From assembly GCF_012767755.2 (NCBI RefSeq), contig NZ_AP023189.1, positions 558,001-622,000 of the forward strand: DNA of 64,000 nucleotides, given 5' to 3'. Under the pieces are notes generated by a model. The model did not search any database. It had not been told where the DNA came from and saw only the letters and a program-made list of their open reading frames with translations. Positions 24,460 through 35,336 of this stretch are shown here, in pieces; positions within the stretch are counted from its first letter, which is position 1, and each line of letters begins with the position of its first letter. The stretch comes from Pseudomonas tohonis (GTDB taxonomy: Bacteria; Pseudomonadota; Gammaproteobacteria; Pseudomonadales; Pseudomonadaceae). The position numbers were made by a program, and so were the translations under genes.

Positions 24460-26508
24460 ATGAAAAAACTTAACGCAGGCAATCTACTTGCGGGAACGCG
24501 CAGTAGTACGTTGATCGCGGGGCTCTTCGTAGTCCTGATCGTGTCCATCGTGCTGCTGTTCGCCAACTTCGCATACCTGAACACCCAGGCGAACTACGAC
24601 AAGGAATACCTCGGTCACTCCGGTGAACTGCGCGTACTGTCCCAGCGTATTGCCAAGAACGCCACCGAAGCGGCGGCGGGCAAGGCGGAAGCCTTCGCCC
24701 TGTTGAAGGACGCCCGGAACGACTTCGAGAAGCGCTGGAACATCCTCCTCAACGGCGACGAGAGCACGGGGCTGCCGCCTGCTCCCGAAGGCGTCAAGGC
24801 CGAGATGGATGCGGTGCAGGCCGACTGGAACAGCCTGCGCCAGAACTCCGACGCCATCCTCGCCAGCGAGCAGACCGTTCTGTCCCTGCACCAGGTAGCC
24901 GCCACCCTGGCGGAAACCATTCCGCAGCTGCAGGTCGAGTACGAGGAAGTGGTCGACATCCTGCTGGAAAGCGGCGCGCCCGCCGACCAGGTCTCGGTCG
25001 CCCAGCGTCAGTCGCTGCTGGCCGAACGTATCCTCGGCTCGGTGAACAAGGTGCTTGCCGGTGACGAAGACTCCGTCCAGGCCGCCGACATGTTCGGCCG
25101 CGACGCCAGCCTCTTCGGTCGCGTACTGAACGCGATGCTGGAAGGCAACGCGGCGATGGAAATCTCCAAGGTGACCGACAACGAGGCCTTGGAGCGTCTG
25201 CAGGAAATTTCCGAGCTGTTCGAGTTCGTCTCCGGCTCCGTGGACGAAATCCTCGAAACCTCGCCCGAACTGTTCCAGGTCCGTGAATCCGCCAACACCA
25301 TCTTCACCGGCTCGCAGACCCTGCTGGACAAGGCTTCCACCCTGGCCGGCGGCTTCGAGAAGCAGGCCGAAGGCCGTAGCTTCAACTCCCTCGCCGGTTA
25401 CGTGCTGGGCGCCCTGGCCCTCGGCTCGATCATCCTGATCGGCCTGGTCATGGTTCAGACCACCCGCAGCCGACTGGCCGAGACCGCCGAGAAGAACGAA
25501 CGCAACCAGGCGGCGATTCTGAGACTGCTCGACGAAATCGCCGACCTCGCGGACGGTGACCTGACGGTTGCCGCGACCGTGACCGAGGACTTCACCGGTG
25601 CGATCGCGGACTCGATCAACTACTCGATCGACCAGCTCCGCGACCTCGTGGAGACCATCAACCTGACCGCCGTGCAGGTAGCGGCGGCGGCCCAGGAAAC
25701 CCAGGCCACCGCGATGCACCTCGCCGAAGCGTCCGAGCACCAGGCGCAGGAAATCGCCGGCGCCTCCGCGGCGATCAACGAGATGGCGGTGTCCATTGAC
25801 CAGGTATCGGCGAACGCCTCGGAATCCTCTGCGGTAGCGGAACGTTCCGTAGCCATCGCCAACAAGGGCAACGAAGTGGTGCATAACACCATCACCGGCA
25901 TGGATAACATCCGTGAGCAGATCCAGGACACCTCGAAGCGGATCAAACGCCTCGGTGAATCGTCCCAGGAGATCGGTGACATCGTTAGCCTGATCAACGA
26001 CATTGCCGACCAGACCAACATCCTCGCACTGAACGCCGCGATCCAGGCGTCCATGGCCGGTGATGCGGGCCGCGGCTTCGCCGTGGTAGCGGACGAGGTA
26101 CAGCGACTCGCGGAACGTTCCTCCGCCGCGACCAAGCAGATCGAGGCCCTGGTAAAGACCATTCAGACCGACACCAACGAAGCGGTTATCTCCATGGAGC
26201 AGACCACTTCCGAAGTGGTCCGTGGTGCTCGCCTGGCGCAGGACGCCGGTGTGGCACTGGAAGAGATCGAGAAGGTATCCAAGACCCTCGCGGCCCTTAT
26301 CCAGAACATCTCCAACGCCGCTCGTCAGCAAGCCTCCTCGGCGGGCCATATCTCCAACACCATGAACGTGATCCAGGAGATCACCTCGCAGACCTCCGCA
26401 GGTACCACTGCTACCGCCAAGAGCATTGGTAACCTGGCCAAGATGGCCAGCGAGATGCGCAAATCGGTATCCGGCTTCAACCTGCCGGACGCTCCGGAAC
26501 AGGCCTGA
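24460..26508 (+). CDS. pilJ: PilJ, type IV pilus chemoreceptor (MCP)
   Basis: A 682-residue methyl-accepting chemotaxis protein. One transmembrane helix is at residues 16-38 ([21 protein letters not shown] region), a periplasmic helical sensor pair follows, a second membrane helix is near 310-330, then HAMP and a long cytoplasmic coiled coil with the conserved hairpin ([21 protein letters not shown]). PilJ senses surface contact or pilin and signals through PilI/ChpA. ATG 24460 ([10 protein letters not shown]) gives the same length as the P. aeruginosa protein. The last segment ends LPDAPEQA with no pentapeptide tether. Confidence 0.97.
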   Translation: MKKLNAGNLLAGTRSSTLIAGLFVVLIVSIVLLFANFAYLNTQANYDKEYLGHSGELRVLSQRIAKNATEAAAGKAEAFALLKDARNDFEKRWNILLNGDESTGLPPAPEGVKAEMDAVQADWNSLRQNSDAILASEQTVLSLHQVAATLAETIPQLQVEYEEVVDILLESGAPADQVSVAQRQSLLAERILGSVNKVLAGDEDSVQAADMFGRDASLFGRVLNAMLEGNAAMEISKVTDNEALERLQEISELFEFVSGSVDEILETSPELFQVRESANTIFTGSQTLLDKASTLAGGFEKQAEGRSFNSLAGYVLGALALGSIILIGLVMVQTTRSRLAETAEKNERNQAAILRLLDEIADLADGDLTVAATVTEDFTGAIADSINYSIDQLRDLVETINLTAVQVAAAAQETQATAMHLAEASEHQAQEIAGASAAINEMAVSIDQVSANASESSAVAERSVAIANKGNEVVHNTITGMDNIREQIQDTSKRIKRLGESSQEIGDIVSLINDIADQTNILALNAAIQASMAGDAGRGFAVVADEVQRLAERSSAATKQIEALVKTIQTDTNEAVISMEQTTSEVVRGARLAQDAGVALEEIEKVSKTLAALIQNISNAARQQASSAGHISNTMNVIQEITSQTSAGTTATAKSIGNLAKMASEMRKSVSGFNLPDAPEQA

Positions 26509-26549
26509 CCAAGGGAGGTGCCGCGGCTTGAAGCCGCGGCGCAGCGGCC

Positions 26550-27431
26550 ATGAGCGAGAGGCACGACAGCATGCAGCCAAGCGGCGTGTGGGCCTTGAAA
26601 CCCCTGGCCGACATGACGCCCGCGCAGTTCCACGACTGGCAATCGCTGCTCGAGGAACGCACGGGCGTGGTGATCAACGAACAGCGTCGCTCCTTCCTGC
26701 AGACCAATCTCACTGCACGGATGCGCGAGCTGGGCATGGATGACTACAGCAGCTACTACCGGCAGGTCACCGATGGCCCGCGTGGTGCTGTCGAGTGGTC
26801 GACCCTGCTGGATCGCCTCACCGTTCAGGAAACCCGGTTCTTTCGCCACCGCCCCTCCTTCGACCTGCTCGACGCCTACCTGCGTGAGCGGGTCGCTGCG
26901 GGCCTGGAAAACCCGCTGGCGCTCTGGAGCGTCGGCTGTTCCAGCGGCGAGGAGCCCTATTCGCTGGCGATTGCCGCCGCCGAAGCGCTGCAGGGCAGCG
27001 ACCGGCCGGAATTCTTCGGTGTGACCGGTACCGACATCAGCCTCAGCGCCCTCAACAAGGCGAGGCAGGGTGTCTTCGCCGCACGCCGCCTGGAACAGCT
27101 GGACGCTGACCAGGCCGAACGTTATTTCCAGGTCATGGACGATGGCCGCTTGAAAGTTGTTGAGAGCCTGGCCGCGCGCGTTTGCTGCGCCCGGCTCAAT
27201 GTGCTGGAACTGGCGAAGGCGCCAATGTCCGGCATGGACGTAATCTTCTGTCAGAACCTGTTGATCTATTTTCGCCGCTGGCGTCGCCGTGAAATCCTCA
27301 ATCGCCTGGCCGAGCGCCTGGCGCCGGGGGGCCTGATGGTGGTGGGCGTGGGCGAAGTAGTGGGTTGGCATCACCCGGACCTGGTTCCGGTCGCCGACGA
27401 TCAGGTTCTGGCATTCACCCGGAAGGGATAG
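26550..27431 (+). CDS. pilK: PilK, CheR-type MCP methyltransferase
   Basis: A 293-residue CheR-family methyltransferase expected to methylate glutamates on PilJ. An N-terminal helical domain (FHDWQSLLEERTGVVINEQRRSFL) is followed by the SAM-binding domain with WSVGCSSGEEPYSLAIAAAEAL and GTDISLSALNKAR, and the CQNLLIYFRR motif. ATG 26550 or 26571 could be the start. It ends 9 bp before chpA. Confidence 0.93.
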   Translation: MSERHDSMQPSGVWALKPLADMTPAQFHDWQSLLEERTGVVINEQRRSFLQTNLTARMRELGMDDYSSYYRQVTDGPRGAVEWSTLLDRLTVQETRFFRHRPSFDLLDAYLRERVAAGLENPLALWSVGCSSGEEPYSLAIAAAEALQGSDRPEFFGVTGTDISLSALNKARQGVFAARRLEQLDADQAERYFQVMDDGRLKVVESLAARVCCARLNVLELAKAPMSGMDVIFCQNLLIYFRRWRRREILNRLAERLAPGGLMVVGVGEVVGWHHPDLVPVADDQVLAFTRKG

Positions 27432-27440
27432 CAGACGGCT

Positions 27441-30400
27441 ATGAGTGATCGGCACGATTATGTCGCCCTTGAGTGGGTCAAGGGCGAGATCGCGGAAACC
27501 CTGAAGCAGGCGCGACAGGCTCTGGAGGCGTTCGTCGAGAACACCCAGGATCCGACGCGCATGCGTTTCTGCCTGACCTACGTGCACCAGGTCCACGGCA
27601 CCCTGCAGATGGTCGAGTTCTACGGCGCGGCCCTGCTCGCCGAGGAAATGGAGCAGCTCGCCCAGGCGCTGATGGAAGGCCGCGTGACCAACCAGGGCGA
27701 AGCCCTGGAAGTGCTGATGCAGGCCATCCTGCAACTGCCGGTCTACCTCGACCGCATCCAGAGCGCGCGCCGCGACCTGCCCATGGTGGTGCTGCCGCTG
27801 CTCAACGACCTGCGCGCCGCGCGCGGCGAGAAGCTGCTGTCGGAAACCAGCCTGTTCTCCCCGGACCTCTCCGGTCGCCTGCCCGCGCTGTCCATGGACG
27901 CCCTGGCGCAGATGCGCACCGCCGAGCTGCCGGTGCTGCTGCGCAAGCTGCGGCAGATGCTGCAGCTGGCCCTGGTCGGGATCATCCGCAACCAGGACCT
28001 GGCCACCAACCTCGGCTACATGGCGCGTGTCTTCGCCCGCCTCGAGTCCCTGTGCAAGGAGGCCCCGCTCGGCCCGCTCTGGCCCATCGCCTCCGGCATG
28101 GTCGAAGGCCTGGCCAACGGCAGCGTGGTGAACGGCACCTCCGTGCGCACCCTGCTGCGGCAGATCGACAAGGAACTCAAGCGCCTGCTCGACCAGGGCG
28201 CCGACGGCATCAACCAGCCGGCTCCCGAGGAGCTGGTGAAGAACCTGCTGTTCTACATCGCCAAGGCCCCTGCGCAGTCGCCGCGCATCCGCGCGCTGAA
28301 GGAGCAGTACCGCCTCGACGAAGCGCTGCCCGACACCGACGTGGTGGACGAGGAGCGTGCACGGCTCGCCGGCCCCGACCGCGATGCCATGCGCTCCGTC
28401 GTCGCCGCCCTGTGCGAGGAACTGGTGCGGGTCAAGGACAGCCTGGACATCTTCGTGCGCAGCGACCGTCGCGGCGTCACCGAGCTGGATGGCCTGCTGG
28501 CCCCGCTCAAGCAGATCGCCGATACCCTCGCCGTGCTCGGCTTCGGCCAGCCGCGCCGGGTGATCCTCGACCAGATCGACGTGGTCCACAGCCTCTCCCT
28601 CGGCCAGCGCGAGCCCAATGACGCCGTCCTCATGGACGTCGCCGGCGCGCTGCTGTACGTCGAAGCCACGCTCAACGGCATGGTCGGCCCGGCCGATGAT
28701 GGCCGCGCCGAAGAAAGCCACCTGCCCACCACCGACGTGGCGCAGATCCACCAGTTGGTGATCAAGGAAGCGCGCAATGGCCTGGAGCAGGCCAAGGACG
28801 CGATCATCGAGTTCATCGCCTCGCAGTGGAACCACGAGCACCTGGCTCGCGTCCCCGAGCTGCTGACCCAGGTCCGTGGTGGCCTGGCGATGATTCCGCT
28901 GAGCCGCGCGGCGACCCTGCTGGAAGCCTGCAACCGCTACATCCAGGAACAGCTCCTGGCGCGCAAGGCCGTGCCCAACTGGCAGAGCCTGGACACCCTC
29001 GCCGACGCCATCACCAGCGTCGAGTACTACCTCGAACGCCTCTCCGAGGACCATGCGACCCAGGGCGACCTGATTCTCGACGTGGCCGAGGAAAGCCTGG
29101 AAGCCCTGGGCTACCCGCTCAAGGAAAAGCCCTCGATCCTCGATCGCATCGAGCCGGAAGAAGAGCCGCTGCCCCTGGCCGACCCGCTGCAGGAAATCGA
29201 AGTGCTGGCCGCCGAGGAATCGGAGCTGGCGGAGCCTCTGGACCTGGAGCCCCTGGAGCCGCACGAAGACGTGACGGTCGCGGCCGAGTTCGCCGAGCCG
29301 GTGGTCGCCGAAGAGGCGCCCCTGGCCAGCCTGGATGCGCTGCCGGAACTCGACCCCCTGCCCGAGCTGGAGCCGGTCGCCGCGTTCGAGCCCCAGCCCG
29401 TTGCCGCTTCGATCCCGGCCGCCGATGAGCTGCCGGACCTCGAACCCTTGCCCGAGCTGGATGCCCTGGATGAGCCCGCTGCACTGGGCGATCTGGAATC
29501 CCTGCCGGCCCTCGACGAGCTCACCCTCGAAGAGACGGCTGCCGATGCCGGCGAGCTGCTGGTCTCGGACGACAACTGGAACCTCGGCGAGCTGCCGGCC
29601 GAGGCGCCCGAGGTCATCGACTTCAGCCTCGACGTGCCGCTGGAACTGCATGCCGCCCAGGAGCCCCAGGACAGCCTGGAGCCCCTGCAGAGCTTCGACC
29701 TCGACGACCTGGAGCCGCTGCCGGACGCCACGCCGCTGGAAAGCCTCGAACCTCTCGAAGGTGAAGTCCTCAGCCTGGAGCCGCTGCCCGAGTCCTCCAT
29801 GAGCTGGGATGACGTGGAGCTCGCCGGGCTCGACCTGCCGGAAGTCGAGCTGCCCGCCGCCCCCGTCGAGCAGCCGGCGCCCGTGGTCGAGGAAGACAAG
29901 CCGCTGTCCATGGCCGATGTCATGGCGGCGCCGACCCAGGCCATCAACCCGCCCGCCCGCGACGTGCCGCCCAGCCTGCTGCCGCCGCCCGCCGACGAAG
30001 AGCCGGTCGACGACGAACTGCTGGAAGTCTTCATCGAAGAGGCCGGCGAAGTCCTGGAGACCATCGGCGACTTCCTGCCCCAGTGGCTGGCCGACACCGA
30101 GAACAAGGACGCCCTGACCGAGATCCGCCGCGCCTTCCACACCCTCAAGGGCAGTGGTCGCATGGTGCGCGCGCTGGTCATCGGCGAACTGTCCTGGGCC
30201 ATCGAGAACCTGCTTAACCGCGTGCTGGATCGCAGCATCCAGCCCGATGACGATGTCCGTGGCGTGATCCAGGACGTAGTCGCCCTGCTGCCGCAACTGG
30301 TGGACGAATTCGCCGCCAAGGCCCAGCGCCAACGCGACGATGTCGACCACCTCGCCGCCGAGGCCCATGCCCTGGCGAAGGGGCAGCGACTCCCAAAATC

Positions 30401-33400
30401 TGACGCCCCGGACTCAGCACAGCCAGTCGAGCCCGAGGGCGAGCCGGAAGCGCCGGTCGTCGAAGAGCCCGCCGTCGTCGCGCAAGCCTCCGTTGCCGTC
30501 GAAAGCGACGAGGAGCCGCTCGACCCGCAGTTGCTGGAGATCTTCCGCAACGAAGCCGAAACGCACCTGGACAGCCTGGTGGGCTTCCTCGCCGATTGCG
30601 CCCAGTCCCTGCCGCAGCCGGTGACCGACAGCCTCCAGCGCGCCCTGCACACCCTCAAGGGCAGTGCGCACATGGCGGGCATCCTGCCGATCGCCGAGAT
30701 CGCCACGCCCCTGGAGAAGCTGGCCAAGGAATACAAGACCAACCTGGTGCAGATGGACCTGGCCGAGGCCGAGCTGCTGCGTGACGCCGAGCACCTGTTC
30801 CGTGCCGGCCTCGAACAGCTCGAGACCACGCCCCTGGTACGCATCCCCGGTACCGCCGAATTCCTCGAGCGCGTGCAGCAGCTGCACCTGGATCGCCTCG
30901 GCGCCGCCGAAGCGGCGCGCCTGGGCGAGCAGGGCGAGACGGTACGCGACCCGCAGCTGATCTCCATCTTCCTCGCCGAGGGCATGGACATCCTGCTGGA
31001 CGCCGAGGACCTGCTGCGCCGCTGGCGCGAGCACCCGTCCGAGCGCCAGGAACTGGGCGCCCTGCTGGAAGAACTGAACACCCTCGGCCGTGGCGCCGAG
31101 ATGGCCGAGCTGCCGCAGATCGAAGAGCTCTGCGAAGCCCTGCTGGACACCTATGGTGCGGTGGAAGAAGGCAGCCTCGCCGTCAGCGAGCGCTTCTTCG
31201 CCGAGGCCGAGCGTGCCCACGAGGCGCTGATCGGCATGATGGATCAGGTGGCCGCCGCCCTGCAGGTCACGCCCCAGCCCGAGCGCGTGCAGGCCCTGCG
31301 CGAGCTGCTGCAGGAGGTGGTCGACCCCGCCGCCCTGGCGCTGCTCGACCCCAAGCTGACCAGCGGCCTGACCGTTGAAGAGCTGGACGACGCCCCGCTG
31401 GCGGACCTGATCGACTGGAACGCCACCGACACCGAGCTGCCGCCCCTGGCCGAGCTGGTGGAAGAGCCGCCGGTGTTCGACGAGGTCTCCCTGCCCGAGC
31501 TGACCGGTGCCGGCCTGGAAGACGACCTGTCCGCCCCGCCTGCCGAGCCGGCTCCCGTGGTGGCGGATGTCGCCGCGCCCAGCGTCTACGAATCCCTCGA
31601 CGAGGAGATGGTCGCCATCTTCCTCGAGGAGGCCGTGGACATCCTGGAAAGCGCCGGCCAGTCCCTCGACCGCTGGCTGGGCGAGCCCGACAACCACACC
31701 TCGCTGCTCTCGCTGCAGCGTGACCTGCACACCCTCAAGGGTGGTGCGCGCATGGCCGAGATCGCCCCGATCGGTGATCTCGCCCATGAGCTCGAATCCC
31801 TCTACGAAGGCCTGGTGGATCGCCGCTTCAGCTACTCGCCTGCGCTCGGCGGCCTGCTGCAGCAGAGCCACGACAGCCTCGCGGTACTGCTCGACCAGTT
31901 GCAGGCGCGCCTGCCCCTGGACGATCCCCAGCAACTGATCCAGGCCATCCGCACCTTTCGCCAGAACGGTGGGCTGAGCCTGTCTGCCGCAGCGGCCGTA
32001 CTGCCGCCCGAGGACATCGAAGAGGTCGCCCTGGTCGAGGAGATCGATCTGGCCGGAGACGACGCCCCCGGCGCCGGGCCCGGCGAGAGCATCGTCATCG
32101 ACGAAGAACAGCCGCCCCTGGCGCTGATCGGCGAAACTGACCCGCTGGACACCGTCGAGGCCCTGGAGGCCATCGAAACGGTGGTGGAGGATCTGCCGGC
32201 GCAAGCCGTGGCCGAACCGCTTGCCGAAGCGCCGCTGGATGTCGACCCCGAGCTGCACGTATTGCATGCCGAACCGGTGCACGACGACGAGCCCGAACTC
32301 GACCAATGGCTGCTGGACGAAGCGCTGGAAAGCACGCCCGCTGCCGCCGAAGCCGAAGCCGAAGCCGAGCCGGAAGCCGAACCGGAAGTCGAGCTGCAGG
32401 CCGAGCCGGAGGTGCTGGAGCTGGCCGATATCGAAGCGCCCGCTGCCATCGAGCCCGAGCCCGAGCTGGTGGCTGCCCCGGTGATCGAGCCGCCGCGCGC
32501 CGCCGAGCCCGCGACCAGTGCCTTCGACGATCGCGATCCGGAGCTGGTGGAGATCTTCCTCGAGGAAGGCTTCGACATCATCGACAGCGCCGGTGCCTCG
32601 CTGCAGCGCTGGATGGACGACGTCAACAACATCCTCGAAGTCGAAGCCCTGCAGCGCGACCTGCACACCCTCAAGGGTGGTGCGCGCATGGCCGAGATCC
32701 GCGAGATCGGCGACCTCGCCCATGAGCTGGAATTCCTCTACGAAGGCCTGTGCGGCGGGCGCCTGCGCGCCAGCCCCGGCCTGTTCACCCTGCTCCAGGC
32801 CTGCCATGACCGGCTCGCCGAAATGCTCGAGGCGGTGCGTGACAAGCGCGGCGTGCCCAGTGGCGACGCGCTGATCGAGGCGATCAAGCGTTTCCGCGCC
32901 AACCCGGACGAGCAGCTGAGCATGCCCTCCAGCGTGCACCTGCAGCCGGCCGCCCAGGTCGTCGAGGATGACGCGGGCGAGAGCGACGACATCCTCGACA
33001 TCTTCCTCGAGGAGGCCGACGACCTGCTCGAGGCCATGGAGCGCACCATCGGCCGTTGGGAAGAGCGTCGCGAAGACGCTGCCCAGATCGACGAACTGCT
33101 GCGCCTGCTGCACACCCTCAAGGGGGGCGCGCGCCTGGCCGGGCAGAAGCGCCTGGGTGACCTCAGCCATGACCTCGAACAACACCTGACCGAGGCGCAG
33201 CAGCAAGGTGCGCCCTGGCCGGACAGCCTGTTCCTCGATGTGCAATCGGGCTTCGAAGGCCTGCAGGCCGAACTCGACCAGCTGCGCGAGCGTCTCGACG
33301 CCGTGCTGGCCGAAGAGGCCCAGGAGCCCGAGTCCACCGAGCCGGAACCGGCCGCCCAGGCGCCGGCGCCGAGCCTGGCCGCGCCCATAGTCGCCGCCAG

Positions 33401-35336
33401 TGCATTGCCGCAGGCGGTCGCCGAGCACAAGGTCCTGCCCTTCGTCCGCAAGGCCCAGGAAGCCGCCCAGGACGCCGCGTCCCGTCGCGCGCCCCAGGAG
33501 CTGGTCAAGGTCCCGGCGGACCTGCTGGAAGGCCTGGTCAACCTGGCCGGTGAGACTTCGATCTTCCGCGGTCGTGTCGAACAGCAGGTGAGCGACTTCA
33601 GCTTCACCCTGAGCGAGATGGAAGCCACCATCGAGCGGGTCCGCGACCAGCTGCGCCGCCTCGACACCGAGACCCAGGCGCAGATCCTCAGCCGCTACCA
33701 GGCCGAGGCCGAGCGTGCCGGCTACGAGGACTTCGACCCCCTGGAGATGGACCGCCACTCGCAGCTGCAGCAGCTTTCCCGTGCGCTGTTCGAGTCCGCG
33801 TCCGACTTGCTGGACCTCAAGGAAACCCTGGCGGCGCGTAACCGCGACGCCGAAACCCTGCTGCTGCAACAGGCACGGGTGAACACCGAGCTGCAGGAAG
33901 GCCTGATGCGCACGCGCATGGTGCCCTTCGACCGCCTGGTGCCGCGCCTGCGCCGGATCGTCCGCCAGGTGGCGAGCGAGCTGGGCAAGCAGGTCGAATT
34001 CGTCGTCGGCAACGCCGAGGGCGAGATGGACCGTACCGTGCTCGAACGCATCGTCGCGCCGCTGGAGCACATGCTGCGCAACGCCGTCGACCATGGCATC
34101 GAGCCGGCCGAGGTGCGCCGCGCCGCCGGCAAGTCCGAGGCTGGCACCATCCGCCTGACCCTCGGCCGCGAGGGCGGCGACATCGTCCTCGCCCTGGCCG
34201 ATGACGGCGGCGGCATCCGCCTCGACGCCGTGCGCCGCAAGGCCATCGAGCGCGGGATGATGGACGCCGATTCCGACCTCTCCGACTACGACGTGCTGCA
34301 GTTCATCCTCGAGGCCGGTTTCTCCACCGCCGAGAAGGTCACGCAGATCTCCGGTCGTGGCGTGGGCATGGACGTGGTGCACTCCGAGGTGAAACAGCTC
34401 GGCGGCTCCATGAGCATCGACTCGACGCCGGGCGAGGGCACCCGCTTCCTCATCCGCCTGCCGTTCACCGTGTCGGTGAACCGTGCGCTGATGGTGCTTT
34501 CCGGCGAGGACCTCTACGCCATCCCGCTGAACACCATCGAAGGTATCGTGCGGGTCTCCCCGTACGAGCTGGAGGCCTACTACCAGCCGGACGCACCGCG
34601 CTTCGAATACGCCGGCCAGGCCTATGAACTGAAGTACCTGGGCGACCTGCTGAACAACGGCCAGCAGCCCAAGCTGGTGGGCCAGAGCCTGCCGCTGCCG
34701 GTGATCCTGGTGCGCTCCACCGATCACGCCGTGGCGGTCCAGGTGGACTCTCTGGCGGGCTCCCGCGAGATCGTGGTGAAGAGCCTCGGCCCGCAGTTCG
34801 CCGGGGTGCATGGCATCTCCGGCGCGACCATCCTCGGCGACGGCCGCGTGGTGGTGATCCTCGACCTGCTGGCGACCATCCGCGCCATGCACGCGCACCT
34901 GGTGCAGATGCTGCCGCGTTCCGCGACCCAGGCCGCGCTGCCGGCGGAGCTCGACCACGACCGTCCGCCGCTGGTGATGGTGGTGGACGACTCGGTCACC
35001 GTGCGCAAGGTCACCAGCCGCCTGCTGGAACGCAACGGCATGAACGTACTCACCGCCAAGGATGGGGTGGACGCGATCTCGCAACTGCAGGAGCACCGTC
35101 CGGACATCATGCTGCTGGACATCGAGATGCCGCGCATGGACGGTTTCGAGGTGGCCACCCTGGTGCGCCACGACGAGCGACTGAAGGACCTGCCGATCAT
35201 CATGATCACCTCGCGTACCGGTGAGAAACACCGCGAGCGGGCCATGACCATCGGCGTCAACGACTACCTGGGCAAGCCGTACCAGGAGTCCCTGCTGCTT
35301 GAAACCATCCAGCGACTGGTCAAGGGAAATGACTGA
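27441..35336 (+). CDS. chpA: ChpA, giant hybrid histidine kinase of the Pil-Chp system
   Basis: A 2631-residue multi-phosphotransfer CheA. An N-terminal HPt-like module has H49 (YVHQVHGT), a Thr module T476 (LTQVRGG), then HPt modules with HTLKG at H900, H1070, H1430, H1742 and H1891; the module between H1070 and H1430 has Asn1213 (ELNTLGRG) instead of a phosphoacceptor. Between modules lie Pro/Glu/Leu-rich linkers (residues about 570-890; an AEAEAEPEAEPE stretch near 1640). The kinase core follows: dimerisation helices from about 2030, N-box MLRNAVDHGIE near 2215, G boxes DDGGGI and GRGVGMD, CheW-like domain, then a receiver with DD 2516-2517, D2560 and K2612. It receives PilJ signals and phosphorylates PilG/PilH. 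Confidence 0.97.
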   Translation: MSDRHDYVALEWVKGEIAETLKQARQALEAFVENTQDPTRMRFCLTYVHQVHGTLQMVEFYGAALLAEEMEQLAQALMEGRVTNQGEALEVLMQAILQLPVYLDRIQSARRDLPMVVLPLLNDLRAARGEKLLSETSLFSPDLSGRLPALSMDALAQMRTAELPVLLRKLRQMLQLALVGIIRNQDLATNLGYMARVFARLESLCKEAPLGPLWPIASGMVEGLANGSVVNGTSVRTLLRQIDKELKRLLDQGADGINQPAPEELVKNLLFYIAKAPAQSPRIRALKEQYRLDEALPDTDVVDEERARLAGPDRDAMRSVVAALCEELVRVKDSLDIFVRSDRRGVTELDGLLAPLKQIADTLAVLGFGQPRRVILDQIDVVHSLSLGQREPNDAVLMDVAGALLYVEATLNGMVGPADDGRAEESHLPTTDVAQIHQLVIKEARNGLEQAKDAIIEFIASQWNHEHLARVPELLTQVRGGLAMIPLSRAATLLEACNRYIQEQLLARKAVPNWQSLDTLADAITSVEYYLERLSEDHATQGDLILDVAEESLEALGYPLKEKPSILDRIEPEEEPLPLADPLQEIEVLAAEESELAEPLDLEPLEPHEDVTVAAEFAEPVVAEEAPLASLDALPELDPLPELEPVAAFEPQPVAASIPAADELPDLEPLPELDALDEPAALGDLESLPALDELTLEETAADAGELLVSDDNWNLGELPAEAPEVIDFSLDVPLELHAAQEPQDSLEPLQSFDLDDLEPLPDATPLESLEPLEGEVLSLEPLPESSMSWDDVELAGLDLPEVELPAAPVEQPAPVVEEDKPLSMADVMAAPTQAINPPARDVPPSLLPPPADEEPVDDELLEVFIEEAGEVLETIGDFLPQWLADTENKDALTEIRRAFHTLKGSGRMVRALVIGELSWAIENLLNRVLDRSIQPDDDVRGVIQDVVALLPQLVDEFAAKAQRQRDDVDHLAAEAHALAKGQRLPKSDAPDSAQPVEPEGEPEAPVVEEPAVVAQASVAVESDEEPLDPQLLEIFRNEAETHLDSLVGFLADCAQSLPQPVTDSLQRALHTLKGSAHMAGILPIAEIATPLEKLAKEYKTNLVQMDLAEAELLRDAEHLFRAGLEQLETTPLVRIPGTAEFLERVQQLHLDRLGAAEAARLGEQGETVRDPQLISIFLAEGMDILLDAEDLLRRWREHPSERQELGALLEELNTLGRGAEMAELPQIEELCEALLDTYGAVEEGSLAVSERFFAEAERAHEALIGMMDQVAAALQVTPQPERVQALRELLQEVVDPAALALLDPKLTSGLTVEELDDAPLADLIDWNATDTELPPLAELVEEPPVFDEVSLPELTGAGLEDDLSAPPAEPAPVVADVAAPSVYESLDEEMVAIFLEEAVDILESAGQSLDRWLGEPDNHTSLLSLQRDLHTLKGGARMAEIAPIGDLAHELESLYEGLVDRRFSYSPALGGLLQQSHDSLAVLLDQLQARLPLDDPQQLIQAIRTFRQNGGLSLSAAAAVLPPEDIEEVALVEEIDLAGDDAPGAGPGESIVIDEEQPPLALIGETDPLDTVEALEAIETVVEDLPAQAVAEPLAEAPLDVDPELHVLHAEPVHDDEPELDQWLLDEALESTPAAAEAEAEAEPEAEPEVELQAEPEVLELADIEAPAAIEPEPELVAAPVIEPPRAAEPATSAFDDRDPELVEIFLEEGFDIIDSAGASLQRWMDDVNNILEVEALQRDLHTLKGGARMAEIREIGDLAHELEFLYEGLCGGRLRASPGLFTLLQACHDRLAEMLEAVRDKRGVPSGDALIEAIKRFRANPDEQLSMPSSVHLQPAAQVVEDDAGESDDILDIFLEEADDLLEAMERTIGRWEERREDAAQIDELLRLLHTLKGGARLAGQKRLGDLSHDLEQHLTEAQQQGAPWPDSLFLDVQSGFEGLQAELDQLRERLDAVLAEEAQEPESTEPEPAAQAPAPSLAAPIVAASALPQAVAEHKVLPFVRKAQEAAQDAASRRAPQELVKVPADLLEGLVNLAGETSIFRGRVEQQVSDFSFTLSEMEATIERVRDQLRRLDTETQAQILSRYQAEAERAGYEDFDPLEMDRHSQLQQLSRALFESASDLLDLKETLAARNRDAETLLLQQARVNTELQEGLMRTRMVPFDRLVPRLRRIVRQVASELGKQVEFVVGNAEGEMDRTVLERIVAPLEHMLRNAVDHGIEPAEVRRAAGKSEAGTIRLTLGREGGDIVLALADDGGGIRLDAVRRKAIERGMMDADSDLSDYDVLQFILEAGFSTAEKVTQISGRGVGMDVVHSEVKQLGGSMSIDSTPGEGTRFLIRLPFTVSVNRALMVLSGEDLYAIPLNTIEGIVRVSPYELEAYYQPDAPRFEYAGQAYELKYLGDLLNNGQQPKLVGQSLPLPVILVRSTDHAVAVQVDSLAGSREIVVKSLGPQFAGVHGISGATILGDGRVVVILDLLATIRAMHAHLVQMLPRSATQAALPAELDHDRPPLVMVVDDSVTVRKVTSRLLERNGMNVLTAKDGVDAISQLQEHRPDIMLLDIEMPRMDGFEVATLVRHDERLKDLPIIMITSRTGEKHRERAMTIGVNDYLGKPYQESLLLETIQRLVKGND

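Noticed and set aside
26325..30368. A 1347-residue open frame on the minus strand opposite pilJ, pilK and chpA
   Set aside because: It is an antisense shadow produced by third-position GC bias; it lacks a domain, has no plausible Shine-Dalgarno and lies over three well-supported genes.
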